NCBI GenBank assembly: GCA_035610835.1 | Contig: CM069458.1 | Location: forward strand, 35,768,718-35,832,717 | Direction of reading: 5' to 3' | From: Ophiura sarsii | Lineage: Eukaryota; Echinodermata; Ophiuroidea; Amphilepidida; Ophiuridae | Length of the DNA: 64,000 nucleotides | Shown here: in pieces, positions 46,195 to 57,422 of the stretch | Layout: each line of letters begins with the position of its first letter | Numbering within the stretch: position 1 is the stretch's first letter | The notes under the pieces: model-generated | Seen by the model: only the letters and a program-made list of their open reading frames with translations | The model's database searches: none | Told to the model about the DNA's origin: nothing | Position numbers and translations under genes: made by a program

Positions 46195-49100
46195 AACAGT
46201 GGAATTATATGATGGGGAGTTGCACAGGAAATTATAAAGTCAGAGAGTGCCGTACAACTGGACATTTTCACAAGCTTAATTTTTCACCATCTGCTTCATT
46301 TTGGAAATTTCCCCTAAATGGCCAGTTATTATATTCAGGATTTAGTTATCATTTAGGTAAAGGGTAAACCTACAAAAAACATCTCAGGTGGGCTCATTCT
46401 ATCTCAATTCTTTTCCTTGACCATTTTATATCAATGTTCAAACATTTTCAAATTGTTCAAAAAAGTGCAATTTTTTTCTTCAAAATGTTCAAATATTTCA
46501 AAAAAATTAACAATTTTTAAAATTTTCTTTTAACCCTTACACCACCGAATCCAACAGAAGCACCGTGTCGGTCGGTGCGCCCTCATTCCCCAGTCTATCT
46601 CATTGCACAATCATGGAAAGGTAGGCACTGAAGAGTTAGTTTTGGGAGTGTGACCCTCTGTAGCGTGATGGACGATTGCCTGGACTACCGAGTTCCCCCT
46701 CTGTTAGCGTTAGTTCTGCAAACCACCTGTGAGTAAGTGTTATTAAACAAAATCTGTTTGGGTCGGGGTGTATAACATGATATTTTGTTGCCTAAAAACA
46801 TATTGGCATATTTTCTGCTTTCCAGCAAAGTTGTAGTACATAAAGAGCATAACAACTGATAACGCACAGATTATATGTCTAACCATATATTATCACTTTT
46901 TACGCACCTAATCCAGCTCACAATTTGTTTCAATATTGTAATGGTCATCAGAAGTCCGTTATCGGACCATATGTTTATCTTGGCTCACCTTGGCGTGTAA
47001 GGACATGTATGTTATACTCAACGAAATAGTAGTGTATCATTTGTACTTATATATCTTGTGTGAAAATATTGTTTAAGATTTCAGTTAATTTACCTCGATG
47101 ACTGAAAAAGAGAAAGATGATTTTGATAAATTGAACGGTTTCATCTTAAAGTGTTTCAATTGTTTACCGTCATGTGACACAATCTTTATTTTTGGTTGGG
47201 AATTCATAAAATCTTATTTTGATTTGGAAATCTTAAAGGTAAATTCTAGTCATAAGATCAAGGGAAGGGAAGGGTGATACTGATATCGGATTTACACTGA
47301 TAAGCCTCCAATTCAGCATTTCACTGCAGGGTTTGTTCAAGATATCTTGGCTTGATTTAATCCATTACATGGGATAAGATTGAGAATAACATTATAAGGG
47401 GACAGCTGCCTGATCATACCCCCATCAATATACCAATTTTGTAAGAAAAGCACCCAATTTTGCATGAAGTGGGCGCTTTTGCCAAATATGCCTCAAAATA
47501 CACACAATTTATGCTAATTGGGTGCTTTGGTCTGTGATGAAAACCACCCCATCGCTATACCAATTTTTGCGAAAAGCACCCCAAAAGGCAGGCACATACG
47601 TATACCATATCAATGTGAGAACCCCCCCCCCCCCCACCACCTGGGATCGTGCCAAGAGAATGGACTGGGGAAGTATGTAGCCATTTGCAGTGACCAGGAG
47701 GGTTCATAAATACTTTGGTGTGGGGGTAAAAAGATCAAGTGTGAGTCCTGACTCGCTCCAGATTCTTCACCCTGTGTGTGTAAAATAGAATATTATTATG
47801 TACCACTATATATTTCTGAGAACACTCAATGCTCTAGAAAATCACAGCAAAGTTCTTAATGTAAAATAGTATAACTATATTAGCTATATTTCTTGACCTT
47901 GACAACAGGTCAGAGAAATGTTCCGTTAAATTTTAGTGAAATTTGATACCAAAAATGGATTCTCTGACTCATTTCCTTTCAAAAAATGTATACTTAGATA
48001 TAAACATCACAATACAGTTCAAAAGTTACAGCGCTTGATGTATATTATGTTTTAAGGTTATACAGCCCCCTTAACGCGGATTTTCAAACAAGGGAAAAGC
48101 GTATCATACTCATAGCAAAAAGATACAGGTCCTCAAGACGGAGTTTAGATTTATGAACGTATGAAGTTGTGTGATTCAATTTTGTTAGTAAATTTGTCTA
48201 TAGGCCTAACCCTTTTGGGCTATTTTTACAATGATGACACATGGCTATCGGCCCAAGCAACCCTTAGCGCGGATTAAGGTTCACAAAGACACCCTTATTA
48301 TCTGAAATTGGCGATTTTGAAACCCTCAAAACGGGTCGAAAAAAGCACCCTTACTCCGCTCCGCGTTTTCATTCACACAGATTATAACAACATTATACCT
48401 GACTGTCCTCCCCCGGGCTGTATCTACTGCACAGACAACTCGCTCACAAATGGAGCACAGTAACTAATATACACAATCTATTTCCTATTTCACAACCCAA
48501 TGGTAAGTAGGAAAGTCATACACTATGTCGGATCCAAATCCCCTTGGAGATTTTAAACGGTTCGTGCGGGACGGACGTACCAGGGGTCCTACTACACACA
48601 ATTATCAGAAGGGTGCCTGGACGACCAAGAGACCTTTTACTCAGACAAGACAGAGTCGTGCAACCTTTTTTCCTCCAATGGTCATAACAAATTACCAATA
48701 GCCTGGCTAACAAGTCATTTTATCATATTGGTATTGCTTACTTCCTTTAAATGGGACAAATCAGTGGGGATAAAAGCTATTTAACAATGACACATGGATT
48801 TAACACAAATTAACTATATACCGTACTGGTCCGAGTATAGTCCCACTGTTTTTTAACTTGAAAAAAAAAGGCATCGGGGGGGGGGGGGGGGGGGGGAATT
48901 ATGATCGGATGTGATTTTTTTTTATTATTTGATTTGATTTTTTTATACTCAAATTACCTGTGGTTTACCGTTATTACATCTACCCTCACTCGAGATAACC
49001 ACAGTAGTCAAAATGCCTTCTTATTGCCCATGATAGTTTTATTTTACTACTCTGGCAACATTTATGTGAAAAGGATTTTGTCGAGCTTTTTTGAATGGTT

Positions 49101-49555
49101 TACGTCCTAAAAAGATTGGATTGTGTAATACATTTAGTACTCTTCTCTTTCCTCTTTTCTCAGAATTGATAATTTACAATCACACTCTGTACTCTTGTTC
49201 GACCAAAGAACAGAACTAGGGGGCGAATGTCTGGCCAAGTGTTCCTATTGAAGACAAATCACTGTATAAAGTATAAAGCAACAGGGAAACACCTGTTCTG
49301 CGAGCCTGATCATCCCATATTTTTTATTAATTTGTTTACAACTTTTAGAATTTTTGTTGAATTTTTTGGAGATTTTAAATTATATTTTGAACATTTTGAA
49401 AATAATTGAAAATTCCCCAACATTTTCATGACAAGTAACGGAAGTAATATCAAAATTGTTGTATGAACGTTTCAAAATAGGTTTTGTGCATACACACACA
49501 CACAAAACAGTAAATAAAATTCCACTCCTTTCCATGAGTTTGGTCTTCGTGTGAC

Positions 49556-49943
49556 TTAAAGGGGCACTGATCGATTGCCGAGACAAATGAAATTTGGACA
49601 AAATGAATTGTTTCATTAAATAAGGCATGTAGGAACCCAGAATTGTTATAATTTATGCGAAAAGGGTTGAATGATGGCGCTAGATAGAAAATTGGTTGAA
49701 GCAATTTATTTGGTGAGAGGTGCTGATAATTTCGATGTCATCTACACAGAAATGACCATATCGTGAAATTTTACATGATAGAATTATAAGGTATACAGTT
49801 TTAAATGGTAGTCACTATATACCTAAGTATTACCACAGATACTGGAAACCTAGTTTCCATAATCTGTTGTGTTGGTGCAAAAATCCTGATTTCAAGGAAA
49901 ATTGAGGGCGCATTCAAATAAGTATCTCGCAGTGCCCCTTTAA
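49556..49943. mobile_element. TTAAAGGGGCACTG TIR element
   Basis: TTAAAGGGGCACTG at the left and CAGTGCCCCTTTAA at the right, 14-bp perfect inverted ends at TTAA. 388 bp, non-coding. Confidence 0.85.
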
Positions 49944-50165
49944 AGTTCCTAGATATTAATTAGCCAACACTTTGGTATCTCGATCAGTTGGGGAGACACT
50001 CCTGAATATAACAAGACATGAACATAATCAGGTAAGGTAGAGCGTGAAAAATTGAGCGCACAAAAATGGCCACTTTCATCGGCTGTGCTATCTATCTGTT
50101 TGGTGACTTTATAAACTACAAGCCCTAATCACATACTGTAGGCAAGTCGAGTCAGTAGTCAAGTA

Positions 50166-50557
50166 AGGCAAAACAAAATTGTTTGTTTGTTTGTCCATAG
50201 AGGGTCCTCTAAAGGTAGGGTCGGTAGGTCGGATATTGTTTTTGCCTTTGTTTTGTTTTGCTAGTGGATGTTCTGGCCCAGTCCTTTAGCTAGCATGATG
50301 AATTCTGAACTGTGTCAGATCTTTTGGATGACCCATATTGACCCAAAACAACTCGCATCACACTACATGGAATGGGGTCCCATGAGGGGTCATGTGGGGG
50401 TCAAAGGTCATATACATGACTTTGAAAAAAAATTGTAAAGAAAAAAGTTGTGTTTTATAATTATGTTGGTTTTTTTAAGAAAAAAGAAAAAAGTTACACA
50501 GTGGGGACTGTAGTACACGGTCGGTCGGACGTGGACAAAAAAAAAATGTTGGGGCCT
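50166..50557. mobile_element. AGGC...GCCT TIR element, TTTGTTTGTCCA family, copy 2
   Basis: AGGCAAAACAAAATTGTTTG then TTTGTCCATAGAGGGTCC, ending GTGGACAAAAAAAAAATG and GGGGCCT. TAGGGTCGGTAGGTCGGAT is shared with related elements. Confidence 0.7.
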
Positions 50558-51398
50558 AATAGAGAGACCCATGCAATGGCTCACAAAAATTCTTCATATT
50601 ATCTTCAACACTTTTTGCTTTACCACCACTCCCTGTTTTTGGACACAAACAAATCTGGCGAACCGTGCCGGTAACTTCGTCACAATGTCACGTTAAAACA
50701 AGCAGACTCGGTGCGGTTGAGTGGTAGAATTATAAACTCCCAAAATGTGCCGATGTCAAAATGTAATCAGACAAAATTGTGAAACCGTAGGGATTGCGAA
50801 AAATACAAGTCTGGAACGCAAAATGTCAAAGGTAGTCGAGCTCTATAGTCGTGTGTTGACTAGTCCCAGGGCTGCTGCCTGCGATCTAGTGTACAATCAT
50901 CGTACAGTTACTGTGCACTGTATTCAGGCGGAGACAGTGTGCTACTGTGTACTGACAAACATGTCGACAAGACTTGAAAAATTACCTATTTTATCTTAAT
51001 ATAAATGAATGGCATTGCAACATTACTCAACTCTACAGGAGAAGGGGGTGGGTCGTGATGTGTATTTTCGCCGATAGATATTTTCACGAGTTGAAATCAA
51101 AGTCGAAATCTGAGGTATGTTCATTTTAACAGACAAGCCTAATCTCACAATGTACTCAACATTACATAACATTTCATTCTAGTATTTAATTTAATGGATA
51201 ACCTCAATTATTTTGAATTGGCATGAAAATAATAAGCCTCCCCAAAAATAAATCTAATATTACTCATTCACACAATTCTTTTTAATGTCCTTAAGTTGTG
51301 TGAAGCTGGGGTAAACTAAGAAACTTCTGGCAATGTACGGTATGAGTGACAATCACAATAATACATTCATTTTTCACATTCAAAATGTTGTTTTTCTG

Positions 51399-51659
51399 AT
51401 ATGTGACGCGATCAAGAGGAATGAGTCGGATGTCGACCCTGGTCGAAAATGAGTTTTTAATACAGTTTTAATAAAGAAGACACCTAGAGCTTTCAGAAAC
51501 TGAAAACCCCATGTCGATACAACATTTTGTTCCAAAGTTATGTCAAATTGTATACATGAATTTCCATCAAAACTTATGTAAGCCGCCATTTTGAATTGGC
51601 CATATCTCAATTTGGGATTCCCCGACATCCGACTCATTCCTCTTGATCGCGTCACATAT
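51399..51659. mobile_element. 261-bp element with 37-bp near-perfect TIRs
   Basis: Both ends read ATATGTGACGCGATCAAGAG then GAATGAGTCGGATGTCG, in inverted orientation. After these identical arms the centre is unrelated. Conserved arms imply recent activity. Confidence 0.92.
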
Positions 51660-51675
51660 GTTTCTCTCCAAGATT

Positions 51676-51772
51676 GAGAATACCCTACCATTCTTATTCC
51701 TTGCTGTGTATAAGTGTATGGGTTGTTCTTTTATAGTCCCTATTGAAGACATGCAGTGGCAGGGTATACTAA
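51676..51772. mobile_element. Small inverted-repeat element, GAATACCCTACCA ends, copy 1
   Basis: GAATACCCTACCATT and GGCAGGGTATACT are inverted ends. GGTTGTTCTTTTATAGTCCC and ATTGAAGACATGCAGTGG are shared with 61512-61597. Confidence 0.65.
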
Positions 51773-53139
51773 ATAACGCAAGACAAAATTCTCCTATATG
51801 GTATTATTGACCATGAAATATTATTTTTAAATTATTTTTAAAATTGAAATTTGACTACGATGCAAACACACAAGAACTCCAATTGACTCTTGCAGTTTGT
51901 ATAAGATGTGCCAGTTTTTGATGACATAGCATTCCGTTTCAAGCTAATCAAACAACATTTATTTCGTTTCCTAGAACGCAATTTCATTTTGCCTCACGAT
52001 TGCCAGCAGCCAACATCCCTATACTAACGACATTTGACTATTGATTTCAATTGTGAACACATACATGCATGCACTGTACATTGAATGTAATAACACTGCG
52101 TCAGATTTTTTCCAGTCCATCGAACATTTCACGTGTCAAGGTAGACGTTTTCATGCTAAATTGCGCTTTGGCGCTTATAAAATCTTTCCATGAGAATAAG
52201 GGAGAAAAAAGAATTGTTGTATTGCCCCTCAGCGACCAACCCTAAAATCTAGACAAAAATATTTAGATTTAAATTTTACCCAATATAATGATTTTCTGCT
52301 TGAAATAACTAAGTTTGCTTGAATAAATTGTTTTTAAACTAGTACCACACTAGAAACATTAGTCAAATTAACATTTACCAATTTTGTCTTGACATGAACC
52401 ACGGTCTGTCAGTAAATATTTGTCAGTAAAAAAAATCAAAAAGGGGGAAAAAAAGCCAAATCGACGGACCGATCCTAAAGTTGTTTGTGCCTAACAGTGA
52501 AGATTAGTCGTCCTCCTTCTCATTGTGAAAATTATAAATTCATGAAATTGAATTTGATTGAAACTGTGACAATTATTGACATGTACCAGCATGGCAACCC
52601 TAAAACAGTATTTTCATGATAGAAAATGATCCGCCAGACATGGGGATTGCTAGTTTGTTTGTTATGGTGTTTGTTTGTTTGTTTGTTTACCCAGTTGGTC
52701 AATGCTATAATTGTTACTAAGCAAATAATACATCAAGCTAATACAATCCACATGTTGACCACTTTCCGGTATTAATTAATTAATTACATTTTTAATCAAT
52801 TAATTAAATCCATTACTATTTAATTGGCGACACCAAAAAAGACTTCCTAAACAATGTCCAATAAGATTTTGGTCTTCCTGAAAATAACAACATACTAAAA
52901 GCGGAGGAACGTTTTACCAACACGTCCAGGTTATTCACATACGATATGATGTATCTCCACGTGCACGGCTAATGACTGTGATTTATTACACAATTATACA
53001 CGCAGTAGTAGCCTGAACATATCACCTGTCCTGCGACAATGTAGCGGGTGCAGGCACAAGCACATATGTCATTAATGTCACTCCATTCAGATTGGACAAT
53101 GTTGCCAATTTCAAATTGTATTTAAACCTAACCTACATC

Positions 53140-53271
53140 CAGGGGTAGCGCTAGGTTTTTAAATTAAGGTTTTTTAGAACCCTGAACCCCATAAAAGCTT
53201 GAAAAATAAGGGGTTATTTTGGATTTTCAGCTAATTTATTGCGCCATAATGAAAAAACAGCGCTATCCCTG
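53140..53271. mobile_element. Miniature hAT-type element with 8-bp TSD
   Basis: CAGGGGTAGCGCT and AGCGCTATCCCTG are 13-bp inverted ends with one mismatch. The TSD CCTACATC is perfect at 53132-53139 and 53272-53279. At 132 bp it is a short relative of the 21140 element, sharing the AGCGCTATCCCTG end. Confidence 0.93.
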
Positions 53272-53389
53272 CCTACATCAAGGCCACAAATCGCCACAAA
53301 TGCTAGCTGCTGGTAGTACCGCATGCTTGGCGTGTCACGATCTGGCAAGCTATCAAATAGTCTTGAAAAAGTTTAAATTTTCTAGCTTC

Positions 53390-53452
53390 CCCCGTTGGCG
53401 CAATCAGTTCCACTTCCACACTGGCAGCCTGGGTTCGATCCCTGACGATAGC
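53390..53452 (+). mobile_element. tRNA-like fragment
   Basis: CCGTTGGCGCAATCAGTT (A-box-like) is followed by CTGGGTTCGATCCCTG (B-box). Acceptor pairing is not evident, so this is tRNA-derived and not a tRNA gene. Left of it, TTAAACCTAACC at 53122 resembles the TTAACCCTAACC end of the other elements. If that is its start, the hAT element at 53140 has inserted into this one. Confidence 0.4.
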
Positions 53453-53521
53453 GAAGAGTGATTTGTCACCAAAAAAATTGACTAGTTTTATTTTTAATTC
53501 AGTAAATGCATAGCATCACTA

Positions 53522-53910
53522 TATATGCAGCGATGGAAATACCAACATGACTTTCCACCCGGGGTTGACTAGGATTTGTGGACTTAGAATATTTCTAACC
53601 AGAGACGGTTACCACCTATGTTCTAACCCAACATTTATAAAAAGAAATGAATCAGTTGAAAAAGTGGTCCTAGTGGGAATCGAACCATGGACCTCTGCAT
53701 AGTAAAGCATGTATTTCAACCAATAGACTAGCAAGGGGTGAACTGATTTTAATTGCTCTTATTATTACGGAATAAAGCTATACTAGTGTTATGATCAGTA
53801 CATACAATAGTATTAATATAGCTGCTGCTGCGACACACATGCTCGTCAACCCTGGGTTGACAGTCAACCCTGGGTTGACAGTCATGTGGGTATTTCCATT
53901 ACTGCATATA
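53522..53910 (-). mobile_element. TIR element with tRNA-like module on the minus strand
   Basis: The terminal inverted repeats TATATGCAGCGATGGAAATA and TATATGCAGTAATGGAAATA (right end, inverted) run on through CC.ACATGAC, about 29 bp. The minus strand carries a tRNA-like block with B-box CATGGTTCGATTCCCA at about 53678-53693. The right arm also has two copies of the palindrome GTCAACCCTGGGTTGAC. It ends 87 bp from the exon 1 donor. Confidence 0.72.
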
Positions 53911-53997
53911 TATATTATATATATAATTATGAGCTGTCTTTCGGATCACTGTAGGGTGGGGAAGAGAAAAATACACACAACCACACATGTAACTCAC

Positions 53998-54350
53998 CAA
54001 CAGCGGACGCACTGACATAAATGCGCACCATCTGTGGGTGCAATTTGCATTTTGACAGAGCAAATTTGCCCAGCAGTAAATTCTTGACATCTTCCGAAAA
54101 CTCTGAGAGATCCGGCGATTGCGGCTCGCCGGGAACGGATGGTTTTGGTGCTACTTTCTCTTTTGGCGGAGATGCTACCGGCGCAGGCCTATCGGGTGGT
54201 TCGTTGGTAGGGGGCGCTTCAGGCTTTGGCTGTGATGGTGGCGCTTTTGAGTCATTGTTGGATTTGTTTGTGCCTTGTTTCCCCCTGGTGGCGTCTTTAT
54301 TATCCTTCTCATCTTCTTTCTCGGAGTGGCTACTACGTTTATTACCCATG
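53998..54350 (-). CDS. NACHT-WD gene, coding exon 1 (N-terminus)
   Basis: The ATG is at 54349-54347. It is chosen because the minus strand reads TTTTATTTCAG immediately before it, an acceptor leaving one base of 5'UTR in the exon, so a non-coding first exon probably lies upstream. The open frame continues to 54442, but that extension would be intronic. The exon codes residues 1-117 plus one base (phase 1) and ends at donor G/GTGAGT. MGNKRSS fits the N-myristoylation consensus (Gly2, Ser6). Residues 7-80 are charged then Pro-rich, likely disordered. Residues 81-105 look helical, and VRIYVSASAV (108-117) is the first strand of the DUF4062-type domain. A TIR element ends 87 bp past the donor. 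Confidence 0.85.
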
Positions 54351-54552
54351 CTGAAATAAAAATAGATAGAAATATGATTAATTATAACTTTACTGCAACA
54401 CATAATTAGGAAATATGATAACAAGTTCCTCATCCTTTCCATTGCATTTTCTCAACTTATTGGATTTTATTTTCATTTTTTCTGATTTTTTAAAGGTAAA
54501 ATTTATTTCAGACATTTTCATTTACTGAAATGCTTTGATATAATGTCTATTT

Positions 54553-54828
54553 GAAGAGCTGTGTTGCAAAAGGGCCTACATCCATTTCTACCTGTTACTC
54601 ATTTTGCATTTTTGAATGGATGGCTATTCATTTAATGTGGAATGTGGCTTGTATTGGTGCCTCAATTGGCGTGCATGGATGCACTAATCCAAGTCATATA
54701 GAAACAGTTTATGAACACAGCCATACAATAATTTGATTAATTCCATGGATTTGTCAATGCAAATTCAATAATGCAAAATGAGTAACATGTTGGAGTGGTC
54801 TGGTGGCCCTTTTGCAACAAAGCTCTTC
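54553..54828. mobile_element. GAAGAGCT TIR element, second copy
   Basis: GAAGAGCTGTGTTGCAAAAG and, inverted, GAAGAGCTTTGTTGCAAAAG are near-perfect inverted ends. The body matches the nested 6725 copy throughout. It lies about 200 bp upstream of the start-codon exon. Confidence 0.88.
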
Positions 54829-55164
54829 ATACAATTAAGTTTGATTCATGTACAAAATATTGCAATTATTTGGTCATTTTTACTGTTAATGGAAAGTAAC
54901 AATGCAAAGGATATACGAGTGTGTATTAAATTCAACTATTAATCAATACTCTCCTGTTCGCTTTTAAGCCTGGACAAGAAAATTGTAAAATAGTGAGATA
55001 GGCTTTTATGACAGGTATTCATAATATAGGTCAAGAGTTTTAACGGGTTCGCCGTCGGACAAATTAAAAGAAAATTGTATTTGTACGGCTTTACAAAGAG
55101 GCTTACAAAAATATAAAATTGTCATTGATTTTTTTTTAAAGGTTAACAAAGCATAATTATTATT

Positions 55165-55482
55165 AGGCAAAAAAAGAAGAAGTTTGTCTCAAATGACATG
55201 AGAGACTGAAAATCTAATGCGGTCTGCAGATTTTTTTGATTTTTTTGATTTTCAATTTAGACCCGATCGTCATTTGTTTGGTCAAAAAGTTGGATTTTGA
55301 TTTTTTACAAAGATTTGTTTACAAAGATTTTTCACAAAGATTTTTTTGTGAAAATTGAAAAAGAAAAAGAAATTGAAAAGAAGAAAAAAAATTGAAAAAA
55401 AAAACCCCCACTAAAAAAACGCTTACGTGGGCGGTTTCGGGAATGCGCGCGGGTCATTTGAGACAAACCTTTTTTTTTGCCT
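55165..55482. mobile_element. AGGC...GCCT TIR element, GTTTGTCTCAAATGAC type
   Basis: AGGCAAAAAAAGAAGAAGTT and the inverse of the right end (AGGCAAAAAAAAAGGTTTGT) continue into TTGTCTCAAATGAC. Related to the other AGGC-ended elements by its tip only. About 320 bp. Confidence 0.78.
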
Positions 55483-55888
55483 TACAGTGTATCAAAATGT
55501 TTGTTGCATTGTCATTCAACCAGCGTATACAAAGCCTCCGATATCTCCATTTTTTAATTTCATTAGACACATTAATTGGATATAATGAAAAATATTATTG
55601 AAAAAACACTATAATATACCAGCAATATTTGCATTCCTGCCAGTGAGCTGTAGTAATAGTATCATGCGAATTAATTTGGAATAACACATCATTTCATGAG
55701 ACGGATCTTTGACATGGAACTTCTGATGTATAAATAAAATATAGAAGAATTCATCTAAACAAAATGATGTACCTGTCATTGTTCAAAATTGTGTAAAAAA
55801 TACTATCTTGAACACATAAAATGTTATAAGCTGGCCCTATTTCTAAGGTCATTCAGGGAATGCCCAATACTAGGGAGCTTTTTTGGCA

Positions 55889-55983
55889 TAATTCTGTTAT
55901 ACCCTACACACCTACATCGGTAGATGCGTCGTTCTTAAAAATCATGCACTATGAATACCTCTGTGAAGGGTATAACAGAATTA
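55889..55983. mobile_element. 95-bp foldback element
   Basis: Perfect 17-bp arms TAATTCTGTTATACCCT and AGGGTATAACAGAATTA. Confidence 0.8.
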
Positions 55984-56768
55984 CTCCGCTTTTTTGTGTG
56001 GTGGGAGGAGGAGGGAGAAGAGAGGGGTGGTGGTGATGTGCAGTGCCTTTAGACGACAATAAACCACAATTCAATTTTCTTATCGCACTTCTATTAATTT
56101 GCTTATAAAGAATATGAACTATTTATTTTGAACAAAACATCACATTATTAATACTGCACTTCCAAATTCATTCCATTCACTGGTTTAATACGAAAAAACT
56201 AGGGCTAGCAAAGATTACCATGGAAACTGTACAAAAGCTGTCATTTCAAAATTATTTGTTCCACCCATCGAACATGTACCTAGTAGCGATAGTCAATAAA
56301 GAAATTGACGTCAAACCGCTTAGAAACCAGCGGGGCGATTTTCCATTACCCTGGGAAACTATACCAAATTGTGTAGGTCGCTGTGTCCATCTATGCATAC
56401 ACAGACGATAAAGGAGAAAAAAAGGATGATTAGCTCTAGATTAATAATCTTAATTATTTAAATGTGTAGCGCGGTGGCACGCAGGCGGGAGTAAAATGAG
56501 GTGTGTACGTACGTATACGGCGGATCATTGACGGCGGCGTTTGATTCGGCAGCTAGACAGAAACCCCGTACCCGTATTGACAAGACGAGCTAAATCACAT
56601 TATTTGGATGCACACACGAGCTGTTTGATGCCATATTCATTCAATTCATTGCTTCTTATTAACCATTTGCAAGCATGGGCTCGTGTATGTGTGCGGCATG
56701 CACCACCCATATCATATGAAATACAGGGGCTTCACTAACTGGCTATAGCTATAGGTGATGGAAACATG

Positions 56769-56969
56769 TACTGTAAAAGTGAAAAATGTTTGCGTGTGTA
56801 AGTTTTCGCGCTTTGAACATTTAACAATTTTGCTTGTTTTTATTTTTAGCGATTTTGAATTTCCTACATAAATACAAATTGAGTATATTCCTGTGTTTTT
56901 ATTTTCGCGCTTGCTGATTTTAGCGCAAAAATAAATGTAGTGTGAAAATTAATGTCCAATTTTATAGTA
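56769..56969. mobile_element. TACTGTAAAAG-family miniature element, copy 8
   Basis: TACTGTAAAAGTGAAAAATG to CAATTTTATAGTA. The body has TTTTCGCGCTTTGAAC and ATTTTCGCGCTTGCTGATTT, the latter shared with copy 1. It lies upstream of the gene. Confidence 0.8.
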
Positions 56970-57172
56970 CTACAAAATGTATCACTTCCAAAATGAGTAG
57001 CAGAGAGAGAAGGAGGCAATTCATGTTGTTCCTTAGGGAAATTTGGAGGGAAAATTTAGTTTCAAAATAATATAAAAATATGTGTTACAGGTAATTTTGA
57101 GGGACATTCCCTCTTTGTTACAATCTTAGTGAAATATGAGAGGTTTTTCTCATATTTATCATTTTATGATAA

Positions 57173-57422
57173 GGCTATATTAAAAAAATCATTTGTCTCA
57201 AAGCGCCCGCGTGCGTTAGTTAATTGCTGCCCATAATAGAAAGAAAATAAAATCCCAAAATGTCACAGATTTTCATTGATCACATCATTTTAAATAAACA
57301 AAAGGTCACTTTTACAAGGATTTCGATATTTTATAATTTAAAAAAAAACCTTAAAAAAACCCGCATTCCGCATTAGGTTTTGAAAAATTGAAGGCTTTGA
57401 GACAAAGATTTTGTTAGTAGCC
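57173..57422. mobile_element. GGCTATATTA-family TIR element with 17-bp flanking duplication
   Basis: GGCTATATTAAAAAAATCAT to a shortened right end TTAGTAGCC. The 17-bp sequence TTATCATTTTATGATAA stands immediately on both sides (57156-57172 and 57423-57439) and is itself a near-palindrome. Confidence 0.85.

Larger units (their letters stand above)
34835..53997 (-). other. Intron 1 (19.2 kb)
   Basis: The largest intron, holding many elements and a tRNA gene. Stretches where I see nothing supportable: 38660-39360, 40300-41590, 42050-43200, 43390-44500, 46200-47390, 48900-49550, 50560-51390 and 51780-53120. A diffuse family of CACCC- and CCCTTA-rich sequence occurs around 47400-48380 without clear ends. 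Confidence 0.6.
3212..54350 (-). other. Gene model: NWD1/NWD2-like NACHT and WD-repeat protein, 3' end missing
   Basis: Seven coding exons on the minus strand join in one frame to 1157 residues with compatible splice phases. Order: residues 1-105 low-complexity Lys/Glu/Pro/Ser-rich with an N-terminal MGNKRS; about 106-270 DUF4062-type domain (VRIYVSAS, VDLHWGL, GPNF); about 271-400 linker; about 400-600 NACHT ATPase with Walker A GDVGSGKS and Walker B VVIIDGIDQ; about 600-960 helical and winged-helix-like region; from about 965 WD40 repeats. This order is that of NWD1/NWD2 proteins, cytoplasmic STAND-class ATPases thought to oligomerise on ligand sensing by the propeller. The whole family is usually longer, so several WD blades are missing at the left edge. 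Introns of 1-19 kb are full of mobile elements. A short phase-0 exon between exons 5 and 6 could have been missed. I do not assign orthology to NWD1 or NWD2. Confidence 0.88.

Noticed and set aside
54021..54359. 112-codon plus-strand Gly/Ser-rich open frame
   Set aside because: It is the complement of the Pro/Lys-rich coding exon 1.
53927..54442. Start of the gene at the upstream Met (54442)
   Set aside because: The sequence just before the MGNKRS codon is a strong acceptor (TTTTATTTCAG), so the upstream 31 codons are more likely intron.
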